A DNA stretch of 64,000 bases from Pleurocapsa sp. FMAR1 (GCF_963665995.1 NZ_OY762512.1:4278001-4342000); one strand, 5' to 3'. Positions 54,039 to 63,565 are shown, counted from the stretch's first letter. Numbers and translations are program-made. The notes: a model not told the origin generated them from the sequence alone.

Positions 54039-55121
54039 TTACCCGTTAATTGCAGGTGCAGTTAATGCTACAGGAGCTTGAGCGCCACTTGCTAAATCAA
54101 GCGGGAAGTTGTGAGCGTTACGTTCGTGCATTACCTCAAAACCCAGGTTAGCTCGGTTTAAGATGTCTGCCCAAGTGTTGACTACACGTCCTTGTGAATC
54201 CATTACCGACTGGTTGAAGTTGAATCCATTTAGGTTGAACGCCATGGTGGATATTCCCATTGCTGTTAACCAGATTCCAATCACTGGCCATGCTCCTAAG
54301 AAGAAGTGCAAGGCTCTGGAGTTGTTGAAGGATGCGTATTGGAAGATTAGACGACCGAAGTAGCCGTGGGCTGCGACGATGTTGTAGGTTTCTTCTTCTT
54401 GTCCGAATTTGTATCCGTAGTTTTGTGATTCGGTTTCAGTTGTTTCACGAACTAAAGAAGATGTTACTAGTGAACCGTGCATGGCGGAGAATAATGCTCC
54501 ACCGAATACTCCTGCTACTCCTAACATATGGAAGGGGTGCATCAGAATATTGTGTTCTGCTTGGAATACCAACATGAAGTTGAATGTTCCAGAGATACCC
54601 AGAGGCATTCCATCACTGAAGCTTCCTTGTCCTAGTGGATAGATAAGAAATACTGCTGTGGCTGCCGATACAGGTGCTGAGTAAGCTACACATATCCAAG
54701 GACGCATTCCTAAACGGAATGATAGTTCCCACTGACGACCGAGGTATGAGAATACGCCGATCAAGAAGTGAAAGACAATCAGTTGGTATGGTCCACCGTT
54801 ATACAGCCACTCATCAAGTGAAGCTGCTTCCCAAATTGGGTAGAAGTGAAGACCAATTGCGTTAGAACTAGGTACTACTGCACCAGATATGATGTTGTTT
54901 CCGTAAAGCAAGGAACCTGCTACAGGCTCTCTGATACCATCGATGTCTACTGGTGGTGCTGCGACGAAGGCGATTAGGAAACAGGTTGTTGCTGCAAGTA
55001 GTGTAGGAATCATCAAGACGCCGAACCAACCGACATAAATGCGGTTGTTGGTGCTGGTGATCCACTGACAGAACCTTTCCCAGCTATTCTGGGTTTGGGT
55101 TTGTTGTAGAGTGGTTGTCAT
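54039..55121 (-). CDS. psbA: Photosystem II reaction-centre protein D1 (Q130 form)
   Basis: The 360-residue protein is a complete D1. Residue 130 is Gln ([11 protein letters not shown]), the low-light D1:1-type signature. Tyr161, Asp170, Glu189, His190 and the C-terminal manganese ligands ([13 protein letters not shown]) are in place, and the 16-residue extension [16 protein letters not shown] after Ala344 is of standard length for CtpA processing. D1 binds P680, pheophytin, QB and the Mn4CaO5 cluster in the thylakoid. A consensus promoter lies upstream and a strong hairpin terminator downstream. Psb genes of this type are members of multigene families, so other copies are expected elsewhere. 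Confidence 0.98.
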   Translation of the reverse strand: MTTTLQQTQTQNSWERFCQWITSTNNRIYVGWFGVLMIPTLLAATTCFLIAFVAAPPVDIDGIREPVAGSLLYGNNIISGAVVPSSNAIGLHFYPIWEAASLDEWLYNGGPYQLIVFHFLIGVFSYLGRQWELSFRLGMRPWICVAYSAPVSAATAVFLIYPLGQGSFSDGMPLGISGTFNFMLVFQAEHNILMHPFHMLGVAGVFGGALFSAMHGSLVTSSLVRETTETESQNYGYKFGQEEETYNIVAAHGYFGRLIFQYASFNNSRALHFFLGAWPVIGIWLTAMGISTMAFNLNGFNFNQSVMDSQGRVVNTWADILNRANLGFEVMHERNAHNFPLDLASGAQAPVALTAPAING

Positions 55122-55221
55122 TTGTTTTATGATTGCGTGTGTATATATATTGGTGTTCTATTTCTAGAACCAGACTTAGAAACGAGGTAAAAAATAATGT
55201 GTCTCTTTTGTCTATGTAATC

Positions 55222-55250
55222 AATATAGCTAAGTATTAATACTTTGTCAA
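55222..55250 (-). promoter_or_regulatory. psbA promoter
   Basis: On the minus strand TTGACA (55245-55250) and TATATT (55222-55227) are separated by 17 bases, a near-consensus sigma-70-type promoter. The spacer contains the palindrome AAGTATTAATACTT, a possible operator. The transcript leader would be about 95 bases. Confidence 0.85.
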
Positions 55251-55264
55251 GTTATGTAACAATA

Positions 55265-55500
55265 TTCTTGACGAGCGATCGCCTAAAGGGTTCGACAGTT
55301 CCTTCGCCCTCAGCAGTCGCTCTTTGTTGGAAACCAACAAGACCGCGCTGCTTCGCAAGTCGGGAAACCCGCCCAACGGACTCAGATGCGGACGAAGCGT
55401 CCTTTCTCACCGCGTCGTCCGAAGGCGCAAAGGAACGCTTCCCTAGCAAGGGAACGCTAACGGGTGCTGAATCAGAAGGCAGGGAAACTCCGTTGTAGCG
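55265..55500. repeat. Cluster of dispersed palindromic repeats upstream of psbA
   Basis: Positions 55357-55404 match the insertion in coaT at 44 of 48 bases. Around it lie other inverted units such as TTGGAAACCAACAA and CCTAGCAAGGGAAC. The open frames across this block are caused by its GC content and are not treated as genes. Confidence 0.75.
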
Positions 55501-55631
55501 ACTGTCGAGGGTGCTGCTGTTCCATTCTCGCCATAGTAATACAAAATACTTAAATGATTGCTACAAATGGCATGACTAATAGATTAGGGAACTGGGGCAG
55601 GATTTGTCTGTATTATTTTTTGTGTTTCATA

Positions 55632-56321
55632 TTACATAGTCTCGATCGCTTCAATCAATGCTTGAGAATCTGCCACTGTACCAAAGACACCCCCTTGCAT
55701 TTGGATCATCTTTAACGCTGCTAAATGATTAGCGTAATCCGTTGCCCCTGTACAGTCAGACAGCAGCAAACATTCATAACCGCGATCGTTAGCATCACGC
55801 ATCGTCGTATGAACGCAAACATCGGTGGTAATGCCTGATAAAATAATATTTTGGATGCCTTTACCTTTTAAAATTAAGTCTAAATCGGTGGCATAAAACG
55901 AGCCTTTTCCTGGCTTATCAATAATGGTTTCTTCAGGAAGAGGGGCAAGTTCGGAAATGATTTCCCATCCAGGTTCACCTCGTACTAAAATTTTGCCACA
56001 CGGACCTGGATCGCCGATTCCAGCACCAATTTGACGACTCCGCCAGCGTTTATTGGCGGGCAAATCTGCTAGATCGCGGCGATGCCCCTCGCGGGTGTGC
56101 ATGATATGAAAACCCTTATCTCGCATTATTCCAAGGACTTTAGCAATCGGTTCGATTGGCGCACGGGTTAACGATAGGTTGTAGCCCATCTTATCAACAT
56201 AACCCCCAATACCGCAGAAGTCGGTCTGCATATCGATAATTAACAACACCGTGTTTCCAGGTCGCAAATCGCCATTATAGGGATAGGGATAGGGTTCTGC
56301 TGAAATAAACATAGGTAACAT
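55632..56321 (-). CDS. biuH: Isochorismatase-fold cysteine hydrolase, probable biuret amidohydrolase
   Basis: The 229-residue protein has the catalytic triad of the family: Asp in [12 protein letters not shown] (about 30), Lys in [14 protein letters not shown] (about 137) and Cys in [19 protein letters not shown] (about 170), with the cis-peptide before it. The N-terminus [12 protein letters not shown] and the [25 protein letters not shown] segment resemble what I remember of Rhizobium biuret hydrolase more than RutB or nicotinamidases. It would convert biuret to allophanate and ammonia. It is the last gene of the nitrogen operon, 213 bases after the NCS2 permease. Confidence 0.75.
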   Translation of the reverse strand: MLPMFISAEPYPYPYNGDLRPGNTVLLIIDMQTDFCGIGGYVDKMGYNLSLTRAPIEPIAKVLGIMRDKGFHIMHTREGHRRDLADLPANKRWRSRQIGAGIGDPGPCGKILVRGEPGWEIISELAPLPEETIIDKPGKGSFYATDLDLILKGKGIQNIILSGITTDVCVHTTMRDANDRGYECLLLSDCTGATDYANHLAALKMIQMQGGVFGTVADSQALIEAIETM

Positions 56322-56534
56322 GACGAATTGAGATTGTTGAGATTAGTGATTGTCAATCTGCTCAGTCCAAGCTCATCTTCTTAAAGAGCGACCTCTGTGT
56401 GGACTTGCATCGGATAGAATAGTACATCAGGAGTATAGAGGGTAAAGATGATACTATAGTCAGCATAAGTTTGCCCCTGGAGTAATTGTCATCGTACAGG
56501 TTGTTGGAGATGTCTGGTCGAGACTGCGAACTTT

Positions 56535-57950
56535 TTACTCGCGATCGCCAGGCACTATTATATTAAGAACGAGGGCTGCTATCCCTCCTGTAGCAATGCC
56601 AGAGGAGAAAACGCTTTTGATTAAATAGGGCGTATTTTCTAAAATTTCTGGTACAAACGAAACCCCCATACCAAGTCCTAGAGAAACAATTAAAATTAGC
56701 GTATTGCGCTGACTCAAATTCACACCTTGCAGAATCTTGATACCAGATGCTACAACTGAGCTAAACATCAGCAGCGTTGCGCCCCCCAAAACAGGTTGAG
56801 GCATAGCCTGAAACAATCCTCCAACGAGCGGAAATAGTCCTAGCAACACTAAAATTCCAGCAATAAAATATCCTACATAGCGACTGCCCACACCTGTCAA
56901 TTGAATCACGCCGTTATTTTGACTAAAAGTTGTGTTAGGAAATGTGTTGAAACACGCTGCAATCAAAGAGTTTACTCCGTCTCCTAAAATTCCTCCCTTG
57001 ACTCGCCGTAAATAGATTTCCCCCTCAATGGGTTCTCCTACTAGCATTGAAGTTGCGGTCAAATCACCAATGGATTCAATGGTTGTAATTACATACAAAA
57101 ACGCTAAAGGAATAAATCCAGCCAAGCTAAAATCAAATCCATATCGAAACGGAATCGGCACAGTTATATAAGGAAGCTGACCCAAACTGCTAAAGTTCAG
57201 CATACCTAGAGGCAAGGCAACGAGATAGCCTACCACTAAGCCAATGAGAATTGCTGACATACGAAGGAAGTTACTGCCAGTGCAATTGAGGACAACAATT
57301 ACAGTTAATACCAGTAGCGAAACACCAAGGTTTTCTAGGCTGGCAAACGTACCCGCTTCCTCTGAACCTGGACCACCTGCCATTGCTGTAACCGCTACCC
57401 GAATTAAAACTAACCCAATTAGCACGACAACAATACCACTCACCAGAGGAGTTATGACTTTTTTGAGGGGTTTAATGAACTGGCTGAGAATAATCTCAAT
57501 AAATGAACCTAGTAGACAAATAGTCAGTAAGTTAGCCAAGGTTTGAGTTGGCGAACGTCCTGACTCGATCGCGGCGGTGCCAACAGTCACAATCGTTCCG
57601 ACAAATGCAAAACTAGTTCCCTGAATGCTTAATAAACCCGAACCAATCGGACCGATGCGGTGAATTTGAATGAATGTAGCAATACCAGAGATAAACAGCG
57701 ACATACTAACTAGAAAGCTGATATCATTAGCTTCCAAACCGATACTGTTCCCGACCACGAGGGCAGGGGCAATGATATTAACGAAGGCTGCCAGTACGTG
57801 TTGTAGAGCAGCAGCAAGAGTTTCTGGCAAGGCAGGTTTAGCCTCCAATCCATAAATCATATCTGTGGCTTGGGGTTTTAGCGGTGGAGATTCATGCACG
57901 CTAGCGGTTTCGGCAGAGACATCTAATTGCAATGGATTTCGATCGGTCAT
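56535..57950 (-). CDS. NCS2 nucleobase:cation symporter (xanthine/uracil permease family)
   Basis: The 471-residue protein has about 14 membrane segments and the NCS2/NAT marks: QGTSFAFVG in helix 3, the substrate-binding TTIESIGDLTATSMLVGEP with its Glu, and the signature TTFSQNNGVIQLTGVGSRYVG with the conserved Gln-Asn-x-Gly. The N-terminus YGLEAKPALPETLAAALQHVLA is like the xanthine/uric-acid subgroup. It imports purine bases, uric acid or uracil with H+ or Na+. It lies 29 bases after the AH_C-domain gene, so it is in the operon. Confidence 0.88.
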   Translation of the reverse strand: MTDRNPLQLDVSAETASVHESPPLKPQATDMIYGLEAKPALPETLAAALQHVLAAFVNIIAPALVVGNSIGLEANDISFLVSMSLFISGIATFIQIHRIGPIGSGLLSIQGTSFAFVGTIVTVGTAAIESGRSPTQTLANLLTICLLGSFIEIILSQFIKPLKKVITPLVSGIVVVLIGLVLIRVAVTAMAGGPGSEEAGTFASLENLGVSLLVLTVIVVLNCTGSNFLRMSAILIGLVVGYLVALPLGMLNFSSLGQLPYITVPIPFRYGFDFSLAGFIPLAFLYVITTIESIGDLTATSMLVGEPIEGEIYLRRVKGGILGDGVNSLIAACFNTFPNTTFSQNNGVIQLTGVGSRYVGYFIAGILVLLGLFPLVGGLFQAMPQPVLGGATLLMFSSVVASGIKILQGVNLSQRNTLILIVSLGLGMGVSFVPEILENTPYLIKSVFSSGIATGGIAALVLNIIVPGDRE

Positions 57951-57979
57951 TGAAGTTTCGCTCTTACAAAAGAAAAGTA

Positions 57980-58363
57980 TTAATTTTGGGAGTTAATATA
58001 GTTACGCCAGCCACCATATTGAGTAATTTCTTTACCGTTTTCGCAGCAAATCGATTCGCCAACAACACCGAGAATTTCTGACCCATTATCGAGCATTATT
58101 TTGCCAATACACAAGCCTGGAGGTTCTTTGAGCAGTATTTTAGCCAAACCTGCTGGAGGAACAGCCCAAACTTCAACGGCGATCGCCTTACCTTTTTCAG
58201 ACACACGCATCATGGCAGGGTGAACATCATCGATAGAAAACAGGCGATATGCAGGTTCAGTAAAGGCTTCTTTAACAAAAGTAGCTTTTACTGCCAGAAG
58301 ATTTTGATTAAGTTCCAACCCCCGCATTAAAGTTCCGTTGACGGCAAGCTCAATATCGCTCAT
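57980..58363 (-). CDS. Stand-alone allophanate-hydrolase C-terminal domain (AH_C)
   Basis: The 127-residue protein equals the C-terminal domain of AtzF/DUR1,2 allophanate hydrolase: LAVNGTLMRGLELNQNLLAVKATFVKEAFTEPAYRLFSIDDVHPAMMRV, AVEVWAVPPAGLAKILL, GLCIGKIMLDNGSEILGVV and the closing ITQYGGWRNYI. In full enzymes this domain decarboxylates N-carboxycarbamate produced by the amidase half. Here it has no amidase-signature domain, but its start overlaps the stop of the AmiF-type amidase by four bases (ATGA), so the two are made together. A role as partner of that amidase is inferred. Confidence 0.85.
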   Translation of the reverse strand: MSDIELAVNGTLMRGLELNQNLLAVKATFVKEAFTEPAYRLFSIDDVHPAMMRVSEKGKAIAVEVWAVPPAGLAKILLKEPPGLCIGKIMLDNGSEILGVVGESICCENGKEITQYGGWRNYINSQN

Positions 58364-59379
58364 GACTCGACTGGTGCGGACATGGGTAATGCCTGATATT
58401 CTCTAGTGGGTGTGGGAAAACCGCAGGATGTACCGTCTGTGTGAACTACTTCATTTTCCCAAGGTAAGCGATAATTGCCATTAACCAAGTCCTGCATATA
58501 GGTATACGGACAGTCTTTGGCACCACCTTTGACCGCCACATAACCCCGATGACCAAACTGATAGATGTTGTTTTCTACTGCCCAGTGTTTACGGGCTTCG
58601 CGCACTAGATCGGGTCTAACTTCGGCAGTAATTATTTCATTGGGGCGATCGCTTCCTGTAACTAAAGGCATACCGTCAAAGTTGACAATTGCACCTTCTC
58701 CCATGGAATCAAAAGTTCCATCTGTCCCACACATACAGACCGAGGCAGTGTACATCAAATTGCAAAAGGCATTGGCTTGATTAGTAATGCGCCAAGAATG
58801 ACGAATCGGTGCAGTATAACCTGCGGTACGAATCATAATTTCTGCCCCTTTGTAGGCACATTCTCGCGCCATTTCGGGAAACATTCCATCATGGCAAATA
58901 ATTAGGGCGATGGTGCTGCCGTTTGGTCCTTCACACACGGGAATACCTAAATTACCTGGTTCCCACGGTTCGACGGGAACCCAAGGATGTAATTTGCGAT
59001 AGTAAAGCTTTAATTCCCCGCGATCGTCGATAATAATGCCGCTATTGTAAGGATTACCGTGTGGATTGTATTCCATAATTGAAAAGCAGCCCCAGATTTT
59101 ATGCTTCTGACAGGCCGCCCTGAAAGCTGACACTTCTGCACCATCCAAGCGACACATAATTTCTGGATTGGTATCCATAGATAAGCCATGCAAAGCATAT
59201 TCTGGAAACACGACTAGATCCATGGTTGGCATATTGCGTCTAGCTTTGCCTACTAAATCGCAAATTCTTTGGGTTTGCGCTGCCAAATCGTCGGGCGTTA
59301 CCACGTTAGGTAACTGAAGTTGTACCATACCGAGAACGACCCCAGCAGGAGATTTATTTAAGCCACCAAGTCCACTCAT
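58360..59379 (-). CDS. AmiF-type formamidase/aliphatic amidase (nitrilase superfamily)
   Basis: The 339-residue protein is full length for AmiF. Catalytic residues are Glu in VVFPEYALHG (about 61), Lys in YYRKLHPW (about 133) and Cys in LIICHDGMFPE (about 166); also NPYNSGIIID, YTAPIRHSWRITNQANAFCNLMYT and NIYQFGHRGYVAVKGG match H. pylori AmiF. AmiF hydrolyses formamide to formate and ammonia; other amides are possible in this context. It is translationally coupled to the AH_C-domain gene, which would be unexpected for a simple formamidase and suggests allophanate or a related carbamoyl compound as substrate. Confidence 0.85.
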   Translation of the reverse strand: MSGLGGLNKSPAGVVLGMVQLQLPNVVTPDDLAAQTQRICDLVGKARRNMPTMDLVVFPEYALHGLSMDTNPEIMCRLDGAEVSAFRAACQKHKIWGCFSIMEYNPHGNPYNSGIIIDDRGELKLYYRKLHPWVPVEPWEPGNLGIPVCEGPNGSTIALIICHDGMFPEMARECAYKGAEIMIRTAGYTAPIRHSWRITNQANAFCNLMYTASVCMCGTDGTFDSMGEGAIVNFDGMPLVTGSDRPNEIITAEVRPDLVREARKHWAVENNIYQFGHRGYVAVKGGAKDCPYTYMQDLVNGNYRLPWENEVVHTDGTSCGFPTPTREYQALPMSAPVES

Positions 59380-59383
59380 AATT

Positions 59384-59411
59384 TTGTTAGTTGTTAGTTG
59401 TTAGTTGTTAG
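59384..59411. repeat. Four TTGTTAG heptads (STRR)
   Basis: A heptanucleotide tandem repeat between the amidase and permease genes, of the short tandem type known from cyanobacteria. Confidence 0.85.
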
Positions 59412-59447
59412 TAGGGGCAATTCGCGAACCGCCCTTACCGTTATTGT

Positions 59448-60374
59448 TCATTTATTCGTACCCAATGCCCCTGGTGCGCCAGTCAACCGTCGTTTGGGGG
59501 AACAGGTAATAATCATAATTACCAAAGTTAAGACGTAGGGAATGGCATTAAAAAGATAGTAACCCCAATCAATTCCTACCGATTGCAGGGCAGGTCCAAT
59601 TGAGCGCGCACCGCCGAACAATAGCGAAGCATAAAGACACTGAATTGGATTCCAGCGAGCAAAGATTACTAGTGCTACTGCTATCAATCCTTGACCGCTA
59701 GAAATTTGTTCTGTCCAAACACCAGGATAGTAAAGAGAAAGAGAAGCACCGCCAATTCCCGCTAAAAAACTGCCGATGGTAACACTCAGCATTCTGACTT
59801 TAAACACTGAGATGCCCATTGCCCTGGCAGCATCGGGATAATCTCCTACAGCGCGGATGTACAAGCCCCAGCGAGTAGATTTAAAAAACCACTGCATTAA
59901 AAAAGCGATCGCGATTCCCAAAATAAATAAAGGACTAATTTTAAGTGCTGCTTGGACTTGAGAAATACTACTCCAATTACCCAAGTCGAGCGTGGGAAGT
60001 TGAGTAGCAGCAGGTTTGATAAAAGGTTTACCAAGGAAAAATGCAACTCCGCTACCAAAAATAATCATGGCAATGCCTACTGCCACATCATTAACTCTCG
60101 GCTGTTGAGAGAGCCAGCCGTGAACCACACCTAAAACCATTCCTGCCAGTCCCGCAAACAATACCCCCAGCCAAGGAGAACCCGTTAAATAGGAGATGGC
60201 ATAGGAACTCATCGCTCCAGTTAATAGAGTCCCTTCTAATCCTAGGTTAATTTTGCCGCTTTTTTCGGTGAGGCATTCTCCCAAACTGACGAACAAAAAG
60301 GGAACGCTACCCTTGAATGTTCCAGCAATAATGCCTAGTGGTACGCCCCACCAACCTAATGCTTCTGTAGCCAT
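59448..60374 (-). CDS. ABC transporter permease, NupQ/YufQ-like (BMP-type purine or nucleoside uptake)
   Basis: The 308-residue protein has about eight membrane segments and the branched-chain/ribose permease pattern: LGECLTEKSGKINLGLEGTLL with the EKSGxxNLGxEG motif, GMVLGVVHGWLSQQPRVNDVAVGIAMII, the RAVGDYPDAARAMGISVFKVRML coupling loop and IGGASLSLYYPGVWTEQISSGQGLIAVALVIFARWNP. It forms a pore with the next permease upstream in the operon. The family takes up nucleosides, purines and, in cyanobacteria, possibly other nitrogen compounds. Confidence 0.88.
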   Translation of the reverse strand: MATEALGWWGVPLGIIAGTFKGSVPFLFVSLGECLTEKSGKINLGLEGTLLTGAMSSYAISYLTGSPWLGVLFAGLAGMVLGVVHGWLSQQPRVNDVAVGIAMIIFGSGVAFFLGKPFIKPAATQLPTLDLGNWSSISQVQAALKISPLFILGIAIAFLMQWFFKSTRWGLYIRAVGDYPDAARAMGISVFKVRMLSVTIGSFLAGIGGASLSLYYPGVWTEQISSGQGLIAVALVIFARWNPIQCLYASLLFGGARSIGPALQSVGIDWGYYLFNAIPYVLTLVIMIITCSPKRRLTGAPGALGTNK

Positions 60375-60380
60375 ATTTTA

Positions 60381-60399
60381 TTAGTTGTTAGTTGTTAGT
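60381..60399. repeat. TTAGTTG heptad repeat (STRR)
   Basis: Two and a half copies of the same heptad as at 59384-59411, again in a gap between operon genes. Confidence 0.75.
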
Positions 60400-60406
60400 C
60401 ATTGAA

Positions 60407-61507
60407 CTAAACACGAGACAATTGGTCATCAGGAGTAAGATTACTGAGGGGTTTTTTTCGTTCTTGAAAGAAAGCAAAACGTCCATAAAGAGAATCGCTG
60501 TACAATACCATCAAAAAAACCAAACCTTGGAAAACTAGAACTGTAGCATCGGGAAGATTGTGCGATCGCTGTAGAATGCCACCGCTAGCCAAAATACCAC
60601 CCAGCAAAGTCGCTACCAATGCTGCTGCCAAGGGATTATGACGAGCGACGAAAGCGACTAAAATACCGCCATAGCCGTAACCTACATTGAGAGATTCATT
60701 TGCCACGCCCTGAACTGCCGCTACCTCAACCATGCCTGCTAAACCTGCACAAGAACCTGCTAAAAAACAGATGATAATAGTCAATTTACCGACTGGGAGT
60801 CCTGCTATCTGTGCGGCACGAACATTTCCTCCAGCAGTGCGAGCGGCAAAACCAAAGGTGGTGCGCTGAATTAAGACATATGCCACAACACAGGCAATTA
60901 GCCCATAGATTAAGCCATAGTGAATACGAGTACCAGGTATATCACCCAAGCGGTTAATTTCGGCAATCGGAAAAGTTGACGGCTTATTCAGAGAACTCGG
61001 ATCGCGCATTGGTCCGCCCACTAAATGATTGAGTAGGGCGATCGCAATATAGTTTAAGAGCAAACTGCTAATGGTTTCATTCACGGCTCGATAATGACGC
61101 AAGGCTCCTGCGATCGCAATCCAAATTCCGCCAAACAGCATTCCTCCCATTGCCATACTGATTTGAATCAGTACTGGAGATAAAGATTCATCTAACGCAA
61201 GCCCAACTATAATTGCACCTAATCCCCCCATGACTAATGCACCTTCATTGCCAATAATTACTAATCCCAAACGGGCTGGAAGTACAGTACACAAAGAACT
61301 CAACATCAAAGGCGAAGCTTGAATAAATGTTCTTTGCCAAGCACTCCATCCGCCAAAGGCTGCCTTATAAATTGAGCCGTAAACCTCCAGGGGATTTGCC
61401 CCCACTACGGCACAAAAAATTCCAAAGATAATCAGTGCTGCCAAAACTGCACCCACTGGAATACAAATTGCTTCTAAACTTTTACGCCAGTTATATCGAT
61501 CAATCAT
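60407..61507 (-). CDS. ABC transporter permease, NupP/YufP-like
   Basis: The 366-residue protein has about nine membrane segments with LCTVLPARLGLVIIGNEGALVMGG (family glutamate motif), HYRAVNETISSLLLNYIAIALLNHLVGGPMRDPSS, GGNVRAAQIAGLPVGKLTIIICFLAGSCAGLAGMVEV and GYGYGGILVAFVARHNPLAAALVATLLGGILASGG. It is the second pore subunit of the BMP-type importer. Its start is joined end to end with the stop of the binding-protein gene. Confidence 0.88.
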   Translation of the reverse strand: MIDRYNWRKSLEAICIPVGAVLAALIIFGIFCAVVGANPLEVYGSIYKAAFGGWSAWQRTFIQASPLMLSSLCTVLPARLGLVIIGNEGALVMGGLGAIIVGLALDESLSPVLIQISMAMGGMLFGGIWIAIAGALRHYRAVNETISSLLLNYIAIALLNHLVGGPMRDPSSLNKPSTFPIAEINRLGDIPGTRIHYGLIYGLIACVVAYVLIQRTTFGFAARTAGGNVRAAQIAGLPVGKLTIIICFLAGSCAGLAGMVEVAAVQGVANESLNVGYGYGGILVAFVARHNPLAAALVATLLGGILASGGILQRSHNLPDATVLVFQGLVFLMVLYSDSLYGRFAFFQERKKPLSNLTPDDQLSRV

Positions 61508-62674
61508 TTAAACACTTCCTTGCACCCCGTCTACTAGCCAATCTGTTGTCTCTAGTTCGAGCGCAGTTTGTTGGTAAGATTTGCCATCGGGAAGAATTAT
61601 TTTTCCCTGATTATCTTTAAGTTCTCCTGTGTAAATTACCATAGTTCCATTAGCAAATTTGTCTTTAACTGCTTCGGCATCTGATTTAGTCGCTTCACTT
61701 ACTGCTGGTCCATAAGCAGATAGTTTCCAAAAATTTTCTGGAAGACCGCCACGAATTGTATGGGGAATTTCTCCATTCATCAGTGTTTTACCTTCTTTGA
61801 CCAAATTTGCATACTGAGTATAAACACTTTTCCAGTCCCACTCTGCCCCAGTCAAATAGGCTTTGGGTGCTAATGCCGACTGATCGGTATGGTATCCCGT
61901 ACAAAAAACCCCTCGTTTACTCGCGGTTTCGATGACTACTTTGGGACTATCAACATGGCAGGTAATGACATCAGCACCTTGATTTACCATACTGTCAACC
62001 GCTTCTGCTTCTTTTACAGGGGCAGCCCAATCTCCTGTAAACACGACTTGAGTAGTAATTTTAGGGTTAACGCTTTTTGCTCCTAATGTATAGCCATTAA
62101 TGTTGCGTAAGACCTGGGGAATCGGCTTGGCAGCGACAAAACCTAGTTTTCCAGTTTTTGTGTTGTTGGCGGCAACAACTCCAGCAATATATTGCGCCTC
62201 ATCAATGTAACCAAAATAAGTACCGACATTTTCTGGCATTCCCTCTTTATAAAGTCCTCCAGCATGGAAAAACTGCACCTCGGGAAATTCTTCAGCTATT
62301 TTGAGAATGTGCGGATCGAAGTATCCAAAAGAGGTAGGGAATAAAATTTTCGCCCCATCTATCTCTATCATCTCCCGCATTGTCTCTTGTACGGCTTGAG
62401 TTTCGGGAACATTAGCCTGTTCGACAATTTTAAACCCAGGCAGTTGAGCAACTGCTGCTGCCCCTTCTGCATGGGATTGATTGTAGCCAAAATCATCTTT
62501 AGAACCGACATAAATAAAGCCGACAACAATTGGTTCAGCTTCCGAGGCGGTTTCATCCGATGAAGCTTGGTTAGTGCATCCAGTGCCAAATTTCGCGGTT
62601 AAACCAAAGGCTGTAGTTGCTAATATGCCTCTAACAATCTGACGACGGGATAATTTTAAACTTTTTTTATTCAT
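61508..62674 (-). CDS. BMP-family (PnrA/TmpC-like) substrate-binding lipoprotein
   Basis: The 388-residue protein starts with KLSRRQIVRGILATTAFG, a twin-arginine-like signal, and has KFGTGC as lipobox (cysteine about 33). The mature part is the BMP fold: PIVVGFIYVGSKDDFGYNQSHAEGAAAV, VQETMREMIEIDGAKILFPTSFGY, VGTYFGYIDEAQYIAGVVAANNTKTGKLGFVAAKP and VFCTGYHTDQSALAP. BMP proteins bind purine nucleosides or similar; the ligand here may be an ureide or amide given the hydrolases in the operon. Confidence 0.88.
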   Translation of the reverse strand: MNKKSLKLSRRQIVRGILATTAFGLTAKFGTGCTNQASSDETASEAEPIVVGFIYVGSKDDFGYNQSHAEGAAAVAQLPGFKIVEQANVPETQAVQETMREMIEIDGAKILFPTSFGYFDPHILKIAEEFPEVQFFHAGGLYKEGMPENVGTYFGYIDEAQYIAGVVAANNTKTGKLGFVAAKPIPQVLRNINGYTLGAKSVNPKITTQVVFTGDWAAPVKEAEAVDSMVNQGADVITCHVDSPKVVIETASKRGVFCTGYHTDQSALAPKAYLTGAEWDWKSVYTQYANLVKEGKTLMNGEIPHTIRGGLPENFWKLSAYGPAVSEATKSDAEAVKDKFANGTMVIYTGELKDNQGKIILPDGKSYQQTALELETTDWLVDGVQGSV

Positions 62675-62798
62675 ATATTTATACTCTTCATAGCAAGTTT
62701 GTTAGAAATTAGTGCTAATTGCAATTTCGTGTAGCCTAGGGTTGAAATAAACCGTGTTTAACACCTCAATTGGGAATAAAACCAAATTTCGCAGCAGT

Positions 62799-63515
62799 TT
62801 ATTCATAAAAGCTCATATCCAACTTATTGTTTTTGACATAGCCTCCACTAAAAGACAAAGCCTGTATGAAATTTTCACTCGTCGTAGTCCACCCCACAAT
62901 TCCTCCTTGAGCGCGAATCATCTCTAAGGTAGATTGTTTAAATTCAGGAAAATAGCTGGCAGTGGCATCTTCAACTAACAAACATTCATAACCGCGATCG
63001 TTAGCTTCGCGCATTGTTGTCTGTACGCAAACTTCAGTAGTAACTCCAGTAAGGATTAGGTGAGTTATATTTTTTTCCTGTAACCAAGATTCTAAACTGG
63101 TTCGATAAAATGCTCCTTTACCTGGTTTGGCAATGACTATCTCATTTGCAAGAGGTTGCAATTCGGGAATAATATTGTTACCTGGTTCTCCCAAAATTAA
63201 TATTCGACCCATAGTACCCATATCGCCTATTTTTAGCTGGTTTTGACCTCGCTGTAGCTTTGATGGTGGACAATCAGATAGATCGCTTTGATGACCTTCT
63301 AACGTATGAAAAATAGGTAAAGCGCGATCGCGAAATGTGTCTAAGATCTGCTTGACAGTTGGCACAATCTTTTGCAGTTGACTAATATCATTACCTAAAG
63401 CCTCTCCGAACCCCCCTGATTCTAAAAAATCTCGCTGCATATCAATAATTACTAACGCCACGCGATCGAGGCTGGGTATTTCATATTCGTAGGGCAGGGC
63501 TGGGATTAAGACCAT
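62799..63515 (-). CDS. Isochorismatase-fold cysteine hydrolase, second copy (ureido-compound type)
   Basis: The 238-residue protein has the triad Asp in [15 protein letters not shown] (about 24), Lys in [15 protein letters not shown] (about 128) and Cys in [19 protein letters not shown] (about 161). It shares the [23 protein letters not shown]-type segment and [11 protein letters not shown] with the gene at 55632 in altered form. The two are paralogues with different substrate loops. It could act on triuret, ureidoacrylate-like or other carbamoyl compounds. It lies between ATPase and binding-protein genes of the importer, inside the operon. Confidence 0.8.
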   Translation of the reverse strand: MVLIPALPYEYEIPSLDRVALVIIDMQRDFLESGGFGEALGNDISQLQKIVPTVKQILDTFRDRALPIFHTLEGHQSDLSDCPPSKLQRGQNQLKIGDMGTMGRILILGEPGNNIIPELQPLANEIVIAKPGKGAFYRTSLESWLQEKNITHLILTGVTTEVCVQTTMREANDRGYECLLVEDATASYFPEFKQSTLEMIRAQGGIVGWTTTSENFIQALSFSGGYVKNNKLDMSFYE

Positions 63516-63523
63516 AGCTTAAT

Positions 63524-63551
63524 TTATTACTTATTACTTATTACTTATTAC
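63524..63551. repeat. Four TTATTAC heptads (STRR)
   Basis: A tandem heptad repeat between the hydrolase and the ATPase gene, the third operon gap here filled by such a repeat. Confidence 0.85.
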
Positions 63552-63565
63552 TTCCCTACATAAAA

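Noticed and set aside
55252-55498. Open frames on both strands upstream of psbA
   Set aside because: They lie in a block of GC-rich dispersed repeats that lacks stops by composition; the same residues occur as an insertion in coaT.
56322-56534. NtcA-type GTA-N8-TAC site before the BiuH-like gene
   Set aside because: The nearest match has ten bases between the half-sites, not eight, and the gene seems to be within the operon.
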